Below, one piece after another: positions 10,301 to 18,845 of a DNA stretch of 64,000 nt. A program made the translations under genes and the position numbers. A model generated the notes under the pieces. The model had not been told where the DNA came from. It did no database searches and saw only the letters and a list, made by a program, of their open reading frames with translations. The stretch is from NCBI RefSeq assembly GCF_020880975.1, contig NZ_JAJIWP010000001.1, forward strand, positions 496,001-560,000, given 5' to 3'. The DNA comes from Mucilaginibacter sp. UR6-1. Lineage in GTDB: Bacteria; Bacteroidota; Bacteroidia; Sphingobacteriales; Sphingobacteriaceae. Positions within the stretch are counted from its first letter, which is position 1; each line of letters starts with the position of its first letter.

Positions 10301-12540
10301 TCAAGGATGAAACGGACCTGATCATTATTCATTATAGCGACCAGTATAGTAATGCCAGCGGTTTTGACGCGATAACCGTGAGCAGGAAGTCGACGCAATA
10401 CCGCCATTTACTCGAAACCATACTTACCGCACAGGGAGTAAATTATACGCCACCAGACATTTATAAACTGATTAACTTATATAATGCGATCAATGGGCAA
10501 TGGCTGATTAAAATGATCGGAAAAAAGGATGAAAAAACCCGAAAGGAAAAAATAAGCATCCCCGCGGCAGTAAAAGTATTCCTGGCTTATTACGAGCACC
10601 CGGAAGTAACCTGGGTACCTGTTTCACTCGAAGAGATCCTGCGGATTTCCGGCGGGGCTGGTTTGAGTCGCTCTGAAGGACTTTTCTCAACTTCTAACCT
10701 GGGTGCAAAAAATGAGCATTCGGACGATTTGCTGATGATCGGCCTTTACGAGCGGGAAGGCCGCTTGCAGGTTCAGTTTTACCCGGTCGAAGTAAAGATA
10801 GGTATCAATAAATCCGATGTACTGGACAAAGCCCGCAATCAGGCGCTGAAAACCTATAACTTAATCTATGAGCATTTGACATCAGATGTTAAATCTTTTG
10901 AATCAGCCTTCTACCGCAGCTTTTTCGCCAAGCTTGCCATCATGAACGCCAGTAAGATGGAGCTATACGAAGTGTGGCCTGAAAAGAACTGGGGCAAAGT
11001 GACCGGCGACTTCCGCAGCCGCTTATTGAACGACGATTTTGATATAACCACAGCATTATCCAGCGTGATCAATAAATATGCAGTTATTGCTTTCACACAA
11101 TCGGCACTAATTCGTTCTTATTTGCCGGAAGAAGATGGTATTTTAATTACCCATTTTGAAGAAGATGCCTACCAATACCTTGTTCAGGGAATTCCTGAAC
11201 TGAACCGGTGGTTGTTTGATATGCCCAATTCCATTAAGAAAGAAGAATTGCTCATCAAAAAGGCGCCGGCACTTACTGACCTGCCGGCAACTATCGAAGT
11301 TGCGACGCCTGTACCAACACCAATCCTGCCGGAACCGGTACCTATCCCCGAAACGTTGGTGGCAGAACCGATCGTTGAAGAGGAAGCGGAAACTACTGAA
11401 AAACTGCCGATGCGCATTTATTTCGGTAATGACATCAACAATGGACAACCTGTTTATTGGTTCCCGACAGACACTACCCAGGTGATGCACAGTAACACCG
11501 GGATCATTGGCACCATGGGCACAGGCAAAACCCAATTCACCAAGTCGCTGGTTACCCAGCTGTATAAAGAAAGCAAAAACAATGTTGAAGCAAAATCCAT
11601 CGGCATCCTGATTTTCGATTACAAGGGAGACTATATTAATGAAGCATTTGTCAACGCCACTAATGCCAAGGTATATACGCTTTACGACTTACCTTATAAC
11701 CCTTTATCGGTTGATGTCACACCGCGCTCAGTGCCATTGCTGCCCTTACATATAGCTTCTACCTTACAGGAAACTATATCATTGGCCTTTAATCTCGGAA
11801 ATAAACAAAAAGCGCTGCTGAAAGAAATGATAATGCTGGCATATGAAGATAAAGGCATACTGAAGAATCAGCGGGAAACCTGGTCAAATCTGGCGCCAAC
11901 AATTGCTGATGTATATGAAAAGTACCTGGAAGATGAGCGGATGACCACCGATAGCCTGCATGCGGCGCTCAACCAGCTGTACGAGTACCAGATTTTTCAA
12001 CCGGATGGGTCCAAAACTAAATCATTGTATGAACTGATCGATGGGGTAACCGTCATCAATCTGTCCGGCTATAGCGGTGACATCCAGAACCTGGTCGTGG
12101 CGATCACACTGGATGCGTTTTACTCGCAAATGCAAAAGAACGGGCATAGCCAGATCGATCAGAATTTTAGGCAACTGACCAAAATGATCCTGGTTGACGA
12201 GGCGGACAATTTCCTGAGTAAGAACTTTATGTCTATTCGTAAAATCCTGAAGGAGGGCCGGGAATTCGGTGTCGGTACATTATTATCTACGCAGTTCCTG
12301 AACCACTTTTCGACGGGCGACAATGAGTATGCCCAATACATTTTAACCTGGATCGTGCACCGGGTGAACGATATCAAGATGAAGGACGTTGAGGCCCTGT
12401 TTCCTGTCTTTGATAAGGACCAAAAGGATCAATTGTTACAGATGATAAAGAAATTGGAAAAACATCACAGCGCGGTTAATTTGGCCGGTTCAAAGCCAAT
12501 CTTAATTGAAGATTATCCGTTTTGGAAGCTAATCTCATAA
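7348..12540 (+). CDS. dptH: DptH, HerA-like ATPase of phosphorothioation-dependent restriction
   Basis: 1730-aa giant protein, the largest subunit of the DptFGH restriction machine. A long N-terminal region (about 1-1310) has no recognised fold. A Pro/Glu-rich linker follows at about 1313-1355 (TPVPTPILPEPVPIPE), then a C-terminal HerA/FtsK-type ATPase with Walker A GTMGTGKT (1388-1395) and Walker B ILVDEAD (D1617, E1618). The C-terminal block contains the conserved GREFGVGTLLSTQ motif of HerA-like translocases. The stop lies 4 bp before the next gene. The gene is intact throughout. Confidence 0.9.
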   Translation: MHNTLDKFYNYLAEILFRYFTTTNPLQPGDRYFVHFENEDDVALCFRQLIEHQPDLVEDFSYRYDEDTQLYNTKTIQFGGIKLILASHKDATENFLTMLRNQVALQEGVFEKTAILILFSGQLDSLIGGSGDLTKSGMPLSFDSFYANIQEKITQTFPTKTDKRTILELALRNKIAEFPMGELSIFDFNHIIAIVQNKRFEKEDFQLLGLFPHQELETIMDVNRIREKLDQNHGVFETIEYAANYGNVQSDLDRLLTSAGITAIEQGLADESWKLIDYADLVRMIIKPDKEKPVDYKGAEQNLLSANQTLWERKDVKNKRLFHVIIFNANGSYPFTQNFGFSATLRGSLSLTRVDRTLGNVERVGKQLQLTVNAPAFNDESLFFEYADQKVPSAKFRFRVWVIDGTSDFLEEFKANYSLSTEGQLLLDTENVVRLNTGAIEKDEFDLVPEAEYTIQEDRALILNIRNDNEEEFPFRLVQQGQDLDVLVKQQIGASKPVKGWDVWQNKRIERKSYQHVYVPETDTLKLVFGNEEFGPRDDFRQNLLLEIQMMAEPFPAWCQSEGNQLSGRHLRISQRMATAYQNYINIIKSGNYLPSLFYHNDEACVVAREYIETFLTEVNGIGEKQILQEDAKADLLMLGTVTETDKDQIVKVSPLHPLMVAYQLEIYSEVKENKLYDAMLRKLTPLNLLPYFFWQNETGNQSRQLYASKENSHSPEWLYYSNDLHFKRFAGREFIRGLVSEKIHEFVTNFSFLFAYDLRAPIKINVFNMGDCKQVLQGIFDYYKERVLGGVAMHDLRPIELFLHGSDQYVTTFERMSHLIEQEDIERSFDLMTNTKRIDFEDLINAFRSKVHYYAIEPNLNNQYAHLTFYQFDNQHTSITYRDHKQIPSGLSMNGLLSDLPSYYHDLTYVTGFGTDYILGESELINIAKAYNSLARVSFSKDPFEEEKVICTTINNGIKANLNKLYDHSQWVVFVDPHFDLSFFKDETDLIIIHYSDQYSNASGFDAITVSRKSTQYRHLLETILTAQGVNYTPPDIYKLINLYNAINGQWLIKMIGKKDEKTRKEKISIPAAVKVFLAYYEHPEVTWVPVSLEEILRISGGAGLSRSEGLFSTSNLGAKNEHSDDLLMIGLYEREGRLQVQFYPVEVKIGINKSDVLDKARNQALKTYNLIYEHLTSDVKSFESAFYRSFFAKLAIMNASKMELYEVWPEKNWGKVTGDFRSRLLNDDFDITTALSSVINKYAVIAFTQSALIRSYLPEEDGILITHFEEDAYQYLVQGIPELNRWLFDMPNSIKKEELLIKKAPALTDLPATIEVATPVPTPILPEPVPIPETLVAEPIVEEEAETTEKLPMRIYFGNDINNGQPVYWFPTDTTQVMHSNTGIIGTMGTGKTQFTKSLVTQLYKESKNNVEAKSIGILIFDYKGDYINEAFVNATNAKVYTLYDLPYNPLSVDVTPRSVPLLPLHIASTLQETISLAFNLGNKQKALLKEMIMLAYEDKGILKNQRETWSNLAPTIADVYEKYLEDERMTTDSLHAALNQLYEYQIFQPDGSKTKSLYELIDGVTVINLSGYSGDIQNLVVAITLDAFYSQMQKNGHSQIDQNFRQLTKMILVDEADNFLSKNFMSIRKILKEGREFGVGTLLSTQFLNHFSTGDNEYAQYILTWIVHRVNDIKMKDVEALFPVFDKDQKDQLLQMIKKLEKHHSAVNLAGSKPILIEDYPFWKLIS

Positions 12541-12544
12541 ATCA

Positions 12545-14533
12545 ATGGCGTTGAACTCTATAAATCGGCTCAAAGATGATCTAAGAAACAATTATTCCCA
12601 ATCATCAATTGCTCATTTAGAAAGTGCAACGGACGTAAACGTTTTGTTAACTTTCAAGGAACATAAACTTTTGCTAATTCCTGAAGATAAAATTGAATTA
12701 ACCAATGCCTATCGTAAGACTGTTTATCGTCTGATTCCGGAATCAGACGAGCGTGATTATGAATTAAACTATCTCGCTTTTTTAAACACTTTTTCGAGCC
12801 ATACGCGTGAAATTGAGAGCCAAGTCATAGAATTCTTATCGCCACTTAAAAACCAAGGGCTAAAAGAGTTTCTATTCCTGGCAATCACGATTGTTAATGG
12901 CCGCTTGTTACAAATGGTCGAGCATTTTTACGAGAACCTGGAGCAATATGATCAGCAGGCAATGGAGCATGAGCAATTGGCAGACTTTCAGAGTTCAACC
13001 CAAAATTCATTAAGAGGGAGATTAGTCGATACGCTTTTTGCCGTGAGTAATCTTCTCAATATCTTTTCAAAATGTCAAATCGCCAATCCGGATACAGATT
13101 TAAAAGGCTTGATAACGGACGAAGAACCAGAATTTCTATTTCAAGCAATTAGAAGGTCCGCCAATATTAATTCGTACCAATATGCCCTAGATAAAGTATC
13201 TTACGGGGAATGGCTGGTGAAATCAACAGCATGCAACGATTCCAAACTGATTTATAAATTCGAACTAACCGATTTTAATTTGGAGAAGGCCCGTGATTTG
13301 GGTTTGCAACGAATTTTGGCTGACCGGTTTAAAGGTAGACAGGAAAAACGCTGGTTGCGCATAGTTCTCGAAAATAGCATTCTGAGAGCTTTTGACCTTG
13401 CCTGGGATCATTACCAAAACGAAAGTTCAATTTTCGTTAGTGGCACCGAAAAATATGATGCCGGAAAAAAGAAGTTATTCGCACTTTTAGATCAATTGGA
13501 TGCCGAAGACGAATTGCTTGTGGGTTTCAACCTAACAAAATCGCAAGTTCTGTCGGCCTATCTTTCTGCCGTAACTTTGTTAGCTTTCACACTCGCCCCG
13601 GAGCTGCTAAAGGGAAAATCCAGTAAAGGAAAGTACCTATTTACCTGTGCCAAAATACCCCTAAAGCTGATTAAAAATTTTTTAACCACCATCGAAATTA
13701 ACGGTGCAGAAATTGTTGACGCAACTGGGCTATTTATTTCAGATTTGCCGTTGGTTCAGCATTTGGATCTATTCAAAGCACCCTTTGTTCGAGATAAAAC
13801 GGGAATAGTTTATGCACTTGATAATTTCGTTTTTGATAACTGGCCTGAAAGCGTACGGGTGAATTTAATGCGGGGCGGCTCAATTGCCGATCAAATTGGT
13901 AAAGGTTGGGAGCGATATGTTGCCTATACCATGTTAAACCATGACTGGGAAAAGGTAGCCACAGGCATTAAACTTAAAGAAAAAAATAAATTGATCACCG
14001 ATATTGACCTGGTTGCAAAAAAAGGGGATTTGCTTCTTATCATACAACTTAAAATCTACTACGGAACAGGAATTAACCAGTTCGAGCAGTGGAAGTTCAA
14101 AAATAAGCTTATTCATGGTGTCAGCCAGGTAAAAAAAGCCATAGAGGTTATTGGACTGAAAAAAGATATTCTAAATCATCATTTCAGCAAAAAAGAACTC
14201 GATGAAATCTCTGTGATTAAACCAGTTGTAATGACAAATGCTCATATGTTTAACGGCTGGAAATATGATGGAGTGAGCATAATGAGCACAGGAAGTCTAA
14301 TGCAAATTCTTAACGGAGCGAAAGTTAGGTTTACCAACCAGAACCATGAGGTCATAAGCGAAAAGCGATATGCAAAATCAGATAAATTAACGACCCAGGA
14401 AATCGTGAGTTTTATTGATGAACCACTTGACTGGAGAATAGGTTCACCTCAAATTGAAATCAAATATCATCACGAAATATTTTCAAAAAGCGAAATGTTA
14501 TTTCCGACAATTCAGGTTAATGGTTTGGAGTAA
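12545..14533 (+). CDS. Putative PD-(D/E)XK-like nuclease, accessory to the Dpt locus
   Basis: 662-aa protein of unrecognised family. The N-terminal two-thirds is helical with no clear domain. The C-terminal part contains a nuclease-like pattern: E456 in helix WERYVAYTML, D486/D488 in TDIDLVA, then strand LLLII running into Q501-L-K503. This is the E...D...(Q)xK arrangement of Mrr-type PD-(D/E)XK folds with Q replacing the usual E. It starts 4 bp after dptH, so it shares that transcript, but its A+T-rich codon use differs from dptFGH and suggests a separate origin. Inferred role: an extra effector nuclease of the phosphorothioate restriction system. The family name is not known to me. Confidence 0.6.
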   Translation: MALNSINRLKDDLRNNYSQSSIAHLESATDVNVLLTFKEHKLLLIPEDKIELTNAYRKTVYRLIPESDERDYELNYLAFLNTFSSHTREIESQVIEFLSPLKNQGLKEFLFLAITIVNGRLLQMVEHFYENLEQYDQQAMEHEQLADFQSSTQNSLRGRLVDTLFAVSNLLNIFSKCQIANPDTDLKGLITDEEPEFLFQAIRRSANINSYQYALDKVSYGEWLVKSTACNDSKLIYKFELTDFNLEKARDLGLQRILADRFKGRQEKRWLRIVLENSILRAFDLAWDHYQNESSIFVSGTEKYDAGKKKLFALLDQLDAEDELLVGFNLTKSQVLSAYLSAVTLLAFTLAPELLKGKSSKGKYLFTCAKIPLKLIKNFLTTIEINGAEIVDATGLFISDLPLVQHLDLFKAPFVRDKTGIVYALDNFVFDNWPESVRVNLMRGGSIADQIGKGWERYVAYTMLNHDWEKVATGIKLKEKNKLITDIDLVAKKGDLLLIIQLKIYYGTGINQFEQWKFKNKLIHGVSQVKKAIEVIGLKKDILNHHFSKKELDEISVIKPVVMTNAHMFNGWKYDGVSIMSTGSLMQILNGAKVRFTNQNHEVISEKRYAKSDKLTTQEIVSFIDEPLDWRIGSPQIEIKYHHEIFSKSEMLFPTIQVNGLE

Positions 14534-14638
14534 AATTAAATGTGCAGTAATGTTTGAATATTATATGTTTCACAATAATATGTGCTGCATATATAGATTT
14601 TATTTTAACTTAGAAAAGAATCCTAAATACTTCACGTA

Positions 14639-15190
14639 ATGCTTGAATATCCCAGTTTTGGCTACCTATATCAATTTTATAGGTATGTTTTGGCTAAAAG
14701 AAAAATGGAATTCGCCATTTTTTTCTCAATTACATTTATCTTTTCACTGTTCCCTTTTCTGATTTTGTGGTGGGAAGTACATGGGCTTGGTGATAAAGAA
14801 CAGCGAGGTTTTTTCGGGGATGGTAGTATACTAACCCTTTGTTCTGGCATCCTGTGTTCTTATTTTGCGATTCTTTTCGATTACAAAAATGAAAAAGAAA
14901 AGCATTTAAATACCATCGTCAATATTGGCCTTGTCATTTTATATTTTACGCTTTCATACGTTTTCATAAAATGTCAGCTCAATTTCGATAGGAGTTGGTG
15001 CTTCATAACCAATATCGTCATGCTTTCTGGATTTGTGTTACTTCTTACCATATTTTGTGCGATGTATTTAACCTTTAAGGAAAAGGTTGAATTTGCGGAC
15101 GTTCAAAAATATTCAGAGGAAGTAAAAGCGAAAAAAATTGAAAAAGAATTGTCAAAAAAGACTAAAAGCAAGAAGGGAGTAAGTGTATGA
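14639..15190 (+). CDS. Four-helix membrane protein paired with DGQHR protein
   Basis: 183-aa protein of unknown family. Four hydrophobic segments are visible at about 24-45, 60-80, 93-112 and 122-146. A lysine/glutamate-rich cytoplasmic-looking tail follows (EEVKAKKIEKELSKK). No catalytic motif is seen. Its stop overlaps the start of the DGQHR gene by 4 bp (ATGA), so the two products are probably made together. A 105-bp A+T-rich gap separates it from the nuclease gene. It could anchor the DGQHR protein or act as a pore-type effector; neither is shown. Confidence 0.7.
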   Translation: MLEYPSFGYLYQFYRYVLAKRKMEFAIFFSITFIFSLFPFLILWWEVHGLGDKEQRGFFGDGSILTLCSGILCSYFAILFDYKNEKEKHLNTIVNIGLVILYFTLSYVFIKCQLNFDRSWCFITNIVMLSGFVLLLTIFCAMYLTFKEKVEFADVQKYSEEVKAKKIEKELSKKTKSKKGVSV

Positions 15191-16386
15191 TTAGGGAAAT
15201 AAATGGCACAGAATGCGTACTTCTTTTTTGCCAGAGGACAGTTCAACCCATTGGGGAATTATATACCACAGTTGTACCATGGGAGGTATTGAAAAAAATC
15301 GCTTATACTAACCCACGGATTCTGATGGGTATAGACGAAGCCGGAAAGGAAGAGTATGCGGGGATACAAAGGCAATTGGCCCCTGATCGAAAAAAGGAAA
15401 TTTCGGATTATGTAAATAAAGACTCCTCGGCTACCTTTCCATCTTCAATAATCATTAATATACCAAATGAAAAACTGGATGTAATACAAATTGCGCCGAC
15501 CTTCGATCTGAATATTATTGTAGATGATAATAATGATATCAAAAACTTCCCCAACAATTATCACTTGGGTTTGGCGCTGCCAGATACTTTTCTTTTCGTA
15601 TTTCCGTACGTGGAAAATGTTGCGCAAATCATAGACGGTCAACATCGTATGTCCGGTTTTGATAACAGTGGCTCAGATTTAATATTCGATTTGCCCGTGA
15701 CAATATTCGTGGAACAATTAGTCGACAAGCAGGCAGAGATTTTCGCAACTATTAACGGAAAACAAACAAGGGTGTCGCCTTCGCTCGTTTATGATTTGTT
15801 TGGTTTGTCGCAAAAAAGAAGCCCATATAAAGTGGCAAATGAATTAGTAAAGCTGCTGAATGAAAGCGAACTTTCCCCAATCAAAAACTGGATCAGGATT
15901 TTAGGAAAGGCAAACTCGTTTTACGCTGGATATATCACCCAAAGCACTGTCATCAAAAACATCTTATTGCTCTATTGCGGGAATATCAAGCAAGCAGAAG
16001 AGGACAAGCGTGTTCTGGCCGATGGGAAAAAGCCGTCTTTGATACCTACAATGACCACACGACGACCAATATTCCGACAGTTTTTTGTCGACGAGGAGGA
16101 TGATATTATCTTTAAGGCACTGATTAATTTTTTCAATGCTGTTAAAAAGACATATCCGGTTGAATGGGAACTGCCGGATACGGTAATAAAAAAGACTGTG
16201 GGATTTTCCGCTCTCTTTAAGATATTTATAATATTGGCATCTAAAGGAATGGCGATCAATGACTTAAAAGAAACGTTCTTTATAGCACAGTTAGAAGGTA
16301 TTGATGTTGATTTTAGCAATATATTATTGAGTAGTAAAGGCGTAAACCAATTAGTAGATCGATTTAATATTGAACCATTAAACTAG
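15187..16386 (+). CDS. DGQHR domain protein (DndB superfamily)
   Basis: 399-aa protein with the diagnostic DGQHR motif at residues 150-154 (VAQIIDGQHRMSG), followed by a VTIFVE strand and the FATINGKQTRVSPSLVYDL segment seen in DndB-type proteins. DndB is the known regulator of dnd expression and shares this fold; this copy sits at the far end of the island, after the restriction genes, coupled to a membrane protein. It is more diverged than a canonical DndB, so I do not assign that symbol. Inferred role: sensing or regulating DNA modification status. A DpdB-like function is an alternative. Confidence 0.75.
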   Translation: MIREINGTECVLLFCQRTVQPIGELYTTVVPWEVLKKIAYTNPRILMGIDEAGKEEYAGIQRQLAPDRKKEISDYVNKDSSATFPSSIIINIPNEKLDVIQIAPTFDLNIIVDDNNDIKNFPNNYHLGLALPDTFLFVFPYVENVAQIIDGQHRMSGFDNSGSDLIFDLPVTIFVEQLVDKQAEIFATINGKQTRVSPSLVYDLFGLSQKRSPYKVANELVKLLNESELSPIKNWIRILGKANSFYAGYITQSTVIKNILLLYCGNIKQAEEDKRVLADGKKPSLIPTMTTRRPIFRQFFVDEEDDIIFKALINFFNAVKKTYPVEWELPDTVIKKTVGFSALFKIFIILASKGMAINDLKETFFIAQLEGIDVDFSNILLSSKGVNQLVDRFNIEPLN

Positions 16387-16458
16387 TTATGAGCACGTTT
16401 AATAGACTATTTATATTGGTACTGTTTATACCGTTTGTTTAATAATGTGGATGTATTT

Positions 16459-16884
16459 TTAATGATGTTGATTGTCTAAGGTCATATTTTTGCTTAAAGT
16501 TTTTAATTTTTCTATAAATTCAGCACCATATCCAGGACTTTCTATATCCAGCACTTCCGCTTCCCGTTCTTCTGCAACGATTAGCTTATTCCAGTCATCG
16601 TACTGGTAATAGCAAAGACGGTGATTGAAATGATGGTATTCTATTTCCTCTCGATTCATCGGTCGGGACAGAAAAGGCACCGCGTAATAAAGCCCCATCG
16701 GTCTGCGGTTCCGGTCGCACCATATCTCAGCATGCATAAAAACATAAATGCGCGGTGGGTATTTCGTTTGTGGTTTGAAATAATAGTCAACCCTGCCACT
16801 CAGTTTACGGGGCAGCGCATCAAGACGTTCAAACTCCGCTTTTTCCCTAGGTGACATTACATAGCCTTCTTTGATCTTTACCAT
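16459..16884 (-). CDS. Hypothetical protein, mobile-element cargo type
   Basis: 141-aa protein of no family I recognise, starting ATG at 16884 (MVKIKEGYVMSPREK). It is rich in aromatic residues (DYYFKPQTKYPPRIYVF) and ends in a short acidic/basic helix. It is last in a five-gene minus-strand block containing DUF932 and DUF1281 genes, which are usual in conjugative elements of Bacteroidota, so it is probably element cargo. Convergent with the DGQHR gene; 72 bp separate the two stops. Confidence 0.6.
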   Translation of the reverse strand: MVKIKEGYVMSPREKAEFERLDALPRKLSGRVDYYFKPQTKYPPRIYVFMHAEIWCDRNRRPMGLYYAVPFLSRPMNREEIEYHHFNHRLCYYQYDDWNKLIVAEEREAEVLDIESPGYGAEFIEKLKTLSKNMTLDNQHH

Positions 16885-16898
16885 CTTTTTGAAATTGA

Positions 16899-17234
16899 TT
16901 AGTTCTTAATCATTCGTATGTAAGCATCATACCGCTCTGTAATGTTCTCACCACGGGTGAACCTGCCCGTACCGTCGTTGTAGCTTTCCTCATAGAATGA
17001 AACCCGTTTGGTAAGCAGGTTGATTTCATAACGATACATTGCATTGATGCGCTGTTCATTCATGGAACAATGTTCCCTAAGCAATTTGAGTTCCGCCTCA
17101 GCTTCGCTGATTTCCAAAAGCGGCAATAGCAGATTTTCGACGATATAGCCCTGTTCGGGTGCGCTGCTGCTGTCGGCAACGCATTTAATCTTTTTACCGT
17201 TGCTCAGTATGATATGCAGATTTGAGCGTGTCAT
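16899..17234 (-). CDS. Hypothetical protein
   Basis: 111-aa protein without a recognised family. It begins MTRSNLHIILSNGKKIKCV, a beta-hairpin-like segment, and continues as a long charged helix (LEISEAEAELKLLREHC) that could form a coiled coil. It lies 1 bp after the upstream gene and 14 bp before the downstream one, so it belongs to the same minus-strand operon of element-type genes. Confidence 0.6.
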   Translation of the reverse strand: MTRSNLHIILSNGKKIKCVADSSSAPEQGYIVENLLLPLLEISEAEAELKLLREHCSMNEQRINAMYRYEINLLTKRVSFYEESYNDGTGRFTRGENITERYDAYIRMIKN

Positions 17235-17235
17235 A

Positions 17236-17718
17236 TTATTCGGATTTAGCTGTTAATAAAACATTTGCTTTCTCGGAGTTAGTGAGCCGGCTGATGTCAA
17301 ATGCTTCCGTCCAGTACTCTTCACCGGAATGTTTACCGATGGCGTTGTACGTAGCTGTGCCGTAGGGATAAACGGTTAGCATAAATGTGCCCAGTCTGCT
17401 TTCCGGTGCTACCAGGTTTTCAGGTTCACCATCTTCAAGGGTGATATAGCACCACACTTCGTCCTCGTTAAGCAGGTCTTTGGGAGTGCCGTTTTCATCT
17501 TCGTCATTGTTCTGATAAAATCCGACAGGGGCGTCCCAGTAAAGGAGGCTGCATAATTCCTCATCTGTTCCGAAACGTTCAATTTCAGCGAGGCGTTCCC
17601 TCATTTTGCCCTTCCATTCTTCGGTTAAATGGATGACGGCGAAATCGCAGTTATCCCATTCGCTGGCGGTGTCGGCCAGAATCATGATATAGGGTGTTGG
17701 TTCTCCTGATCTTTTCAT
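17236..17718 (-). CDS. Hypothetical acidic protein
   Basis: 160-aa strongly acidic protein, start ATG 17718 (MKRSGEPTPYIMILADTAS). Features seen: WDNCDFAVIHLTEEW near the N-terminus and a repeated acidic stretch NNDEDENGTPKDLL. It resembles small conserved proteins found beside DUF932 genes on Bacteroidota plasmids and conjugative elements, but I cannot name its family. It is separated from the upstream DUF932 gene by a GC-rich hairpin, which may tune expression. Confidence 0.6.
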   Translation of the reverse strand: MKRSGEPTPYIMILADTASEWDNCDFAVIHLTEEWKGKMRERLAEIERFGTDEELCSLLYWDAPVGFYQNNDEDENGTPKDLLNEDEVWCYITLEDGEPENLVAPESRLGTFMLTVYPYGTATYNAIGKHSGEEYWTEAFDISRLTNSEKANVLLTAKSE

Positions 17719-17742
17719 GGTTATAGTATTGTGATTTGAGAT

Positions 17743-17762
17743 AAGGGGGATTGCTCCCCCTT
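17743..17762 (-). terminator. Stable hairpin between DUF932 gene and next gene
   Basis: Perfect 8-bp stem AAGGGGGA / TCCCCCTT closing a 4-nt loop. Read on the transcribed minus strand the loop is GCAA, a GNRA tetraloop. There is no following T run, so it is more likely a partial terminator or RNA-stability/attenuation element than a full terminator. Confidence 0.5.
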
Positions 17763-17771
17763 GTGGGTTGA

Positions 17772-18833
17772 TTAATTAAAGCGCAGCACCTCTGCGCCAT
17801 GGATGGCAAATTCCTTGCACAGGTTGAAAGCGGTCTGTCCGCGCAGTTTGGCTGTGCCTTCTATGATGGATTTGAATTTGGTTTCCTCGTCTTTGTAATT
17901 GCGGACGTTTTGGAAATACCCGGTCACAGCGTTGTAAGCACCGAATACCGTACCTGCTGTGGTGGCCAACTGCTGGTTAGGGCTGCCGAAGGCATATTCA
18001 TAAACCTTGTCCACCATGTTGGTGTAATTGGCGGATAGTTCGTCTACGATGCCATTTTGCAGCTTCTGCAATACTTCCTTGTTCGGTGCCATTGCGATCT
18101 GCACCAGTTTCTTAACCTGTTTATCAGTGATGCGTACCTGCGCCCACCGGTTGAACAGCCCGTCCAGTTCTTTGGATAGATTGCTGCTGATACCCATTAA
18201 AGTATGTGCTTGCCTGATACGATCGTTGGCCGATGAAGTGTGGCGTATCTTGATGGCATTGGTATGGTTGCCGAGTGCTGCGTTGAGGGTATTATTGCAG
18301 ACGATACGCACGGGCGTGAATGCCGCCATAATGCTGCCGAAGCCGTTGTGCGTAGTGGTCAGGAAAAGGTATTGTTCGATCAGGTCTTCCTTGCCGACAC
18401 GGATATAATCAGGCAGCTTCGCTGTTATAAAAATGCGTTCGCCCTTGCCGAGTGCGCCTGCAGTTTCGTACAGGATACCGTCACCACCGCCGACGATAGC
18501 GTCAAAGAACTGGAAAGCATCGATATTCTGTACTATTTCATAGTCTTTGCCGACTACGCCGAGCACGTCCTCGGTATCGGTTCGGACGGTGGCGTAATAG
18601 TGGGGTACTTTAATTTCGGGGATAATCACATCCGTTTCACCGTAGTGGTTACCGGTATCGTAGGTAAACAGGGGGCGTTTTTCTACGGAATAATCCAGCC
18701 CGGCGTACTGTATAGCTTCGGCGCTGGTGGGGTATTGGTCGACAATTTTGCCGAGTCCGTGCCATGCTTTTTCCTTTACGCTGAAAAATGCGTGTTCATT
18801 GTTTTTCTGATTGTAATTAAGATGGTGTGCCAT
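17772..18833 (-). CDS. DUF932 domain protein
   Basis: 353-aa DUF932 family protein, start ATG 18833. Recognisable family pattern: AWHGLGKIVDQYPTSAEAI near the N-terminus, then YATVRTDTEDVLGVVGKDYEIVQN, then FTPVRIVCNNTLNAAL and IRHTSS. Length is normal. DUF932 proteins are common on phages, plasmids and integrative elements of Bacteroidota, and the family's molecular function is unknown to me. It follows the DUF1281 gene by 12 bp in the same operon. Confidence 0.85.
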   Translation of the reverse strand: MAHHLNYNQKNNEHAFFSVKEKAWHGLGKIVDQYPTSAEAIQYAGLDYSVEKRPLFTYDTGNHYGETDVIIPEIKVPHYYATVRTDTEDVLGVVGKDYEIVQNIDAFQFFDAIVGGGDGILYETAGALGKGERIFITAKLPDYIRVGKEDLIEQYLFLTTTHNGFGSIMAAFTPVRIVCNNTLNAALGNHTNAIKIRHTSSANDRIRQAHTLMGISSNLSKELDGLFNRWAQVRITDKQVKKLVQIAMAPNKEVLQKLQNGIVDELSANYTNMVDKVYEYAFGSPNQQLATTAGTVFGAYNAVTGYFQNVRNYKDEETKFKSIIEGTAKLRGQTAFNLCKEFAIHGAEVLRFN

Positions 18834-18845
18834 GATATCTGATTT

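Noticed and set aside
11143-11535. Minus and + strand ORFs across the DptH linker
   Set aside because: Low-complexity Pro/Glu-rich linker of DptH gives open frames on the other strand; no independent support.
15187-16386. Naming the DGQHR protein dndB outright
   Set aside because: Only the DGQHR block and part of the following fold match; position after the restriction genes and the membrane partner differ from canonical dndB, so the symbol was withheld.
17799-18842. Overlapping + strand ORFs opposite the DUF932 gene, including a 200-aa frame
   Set aside because: Sense strand carries a clear DUF932 protein; the antisense frames have no recognisable domains.
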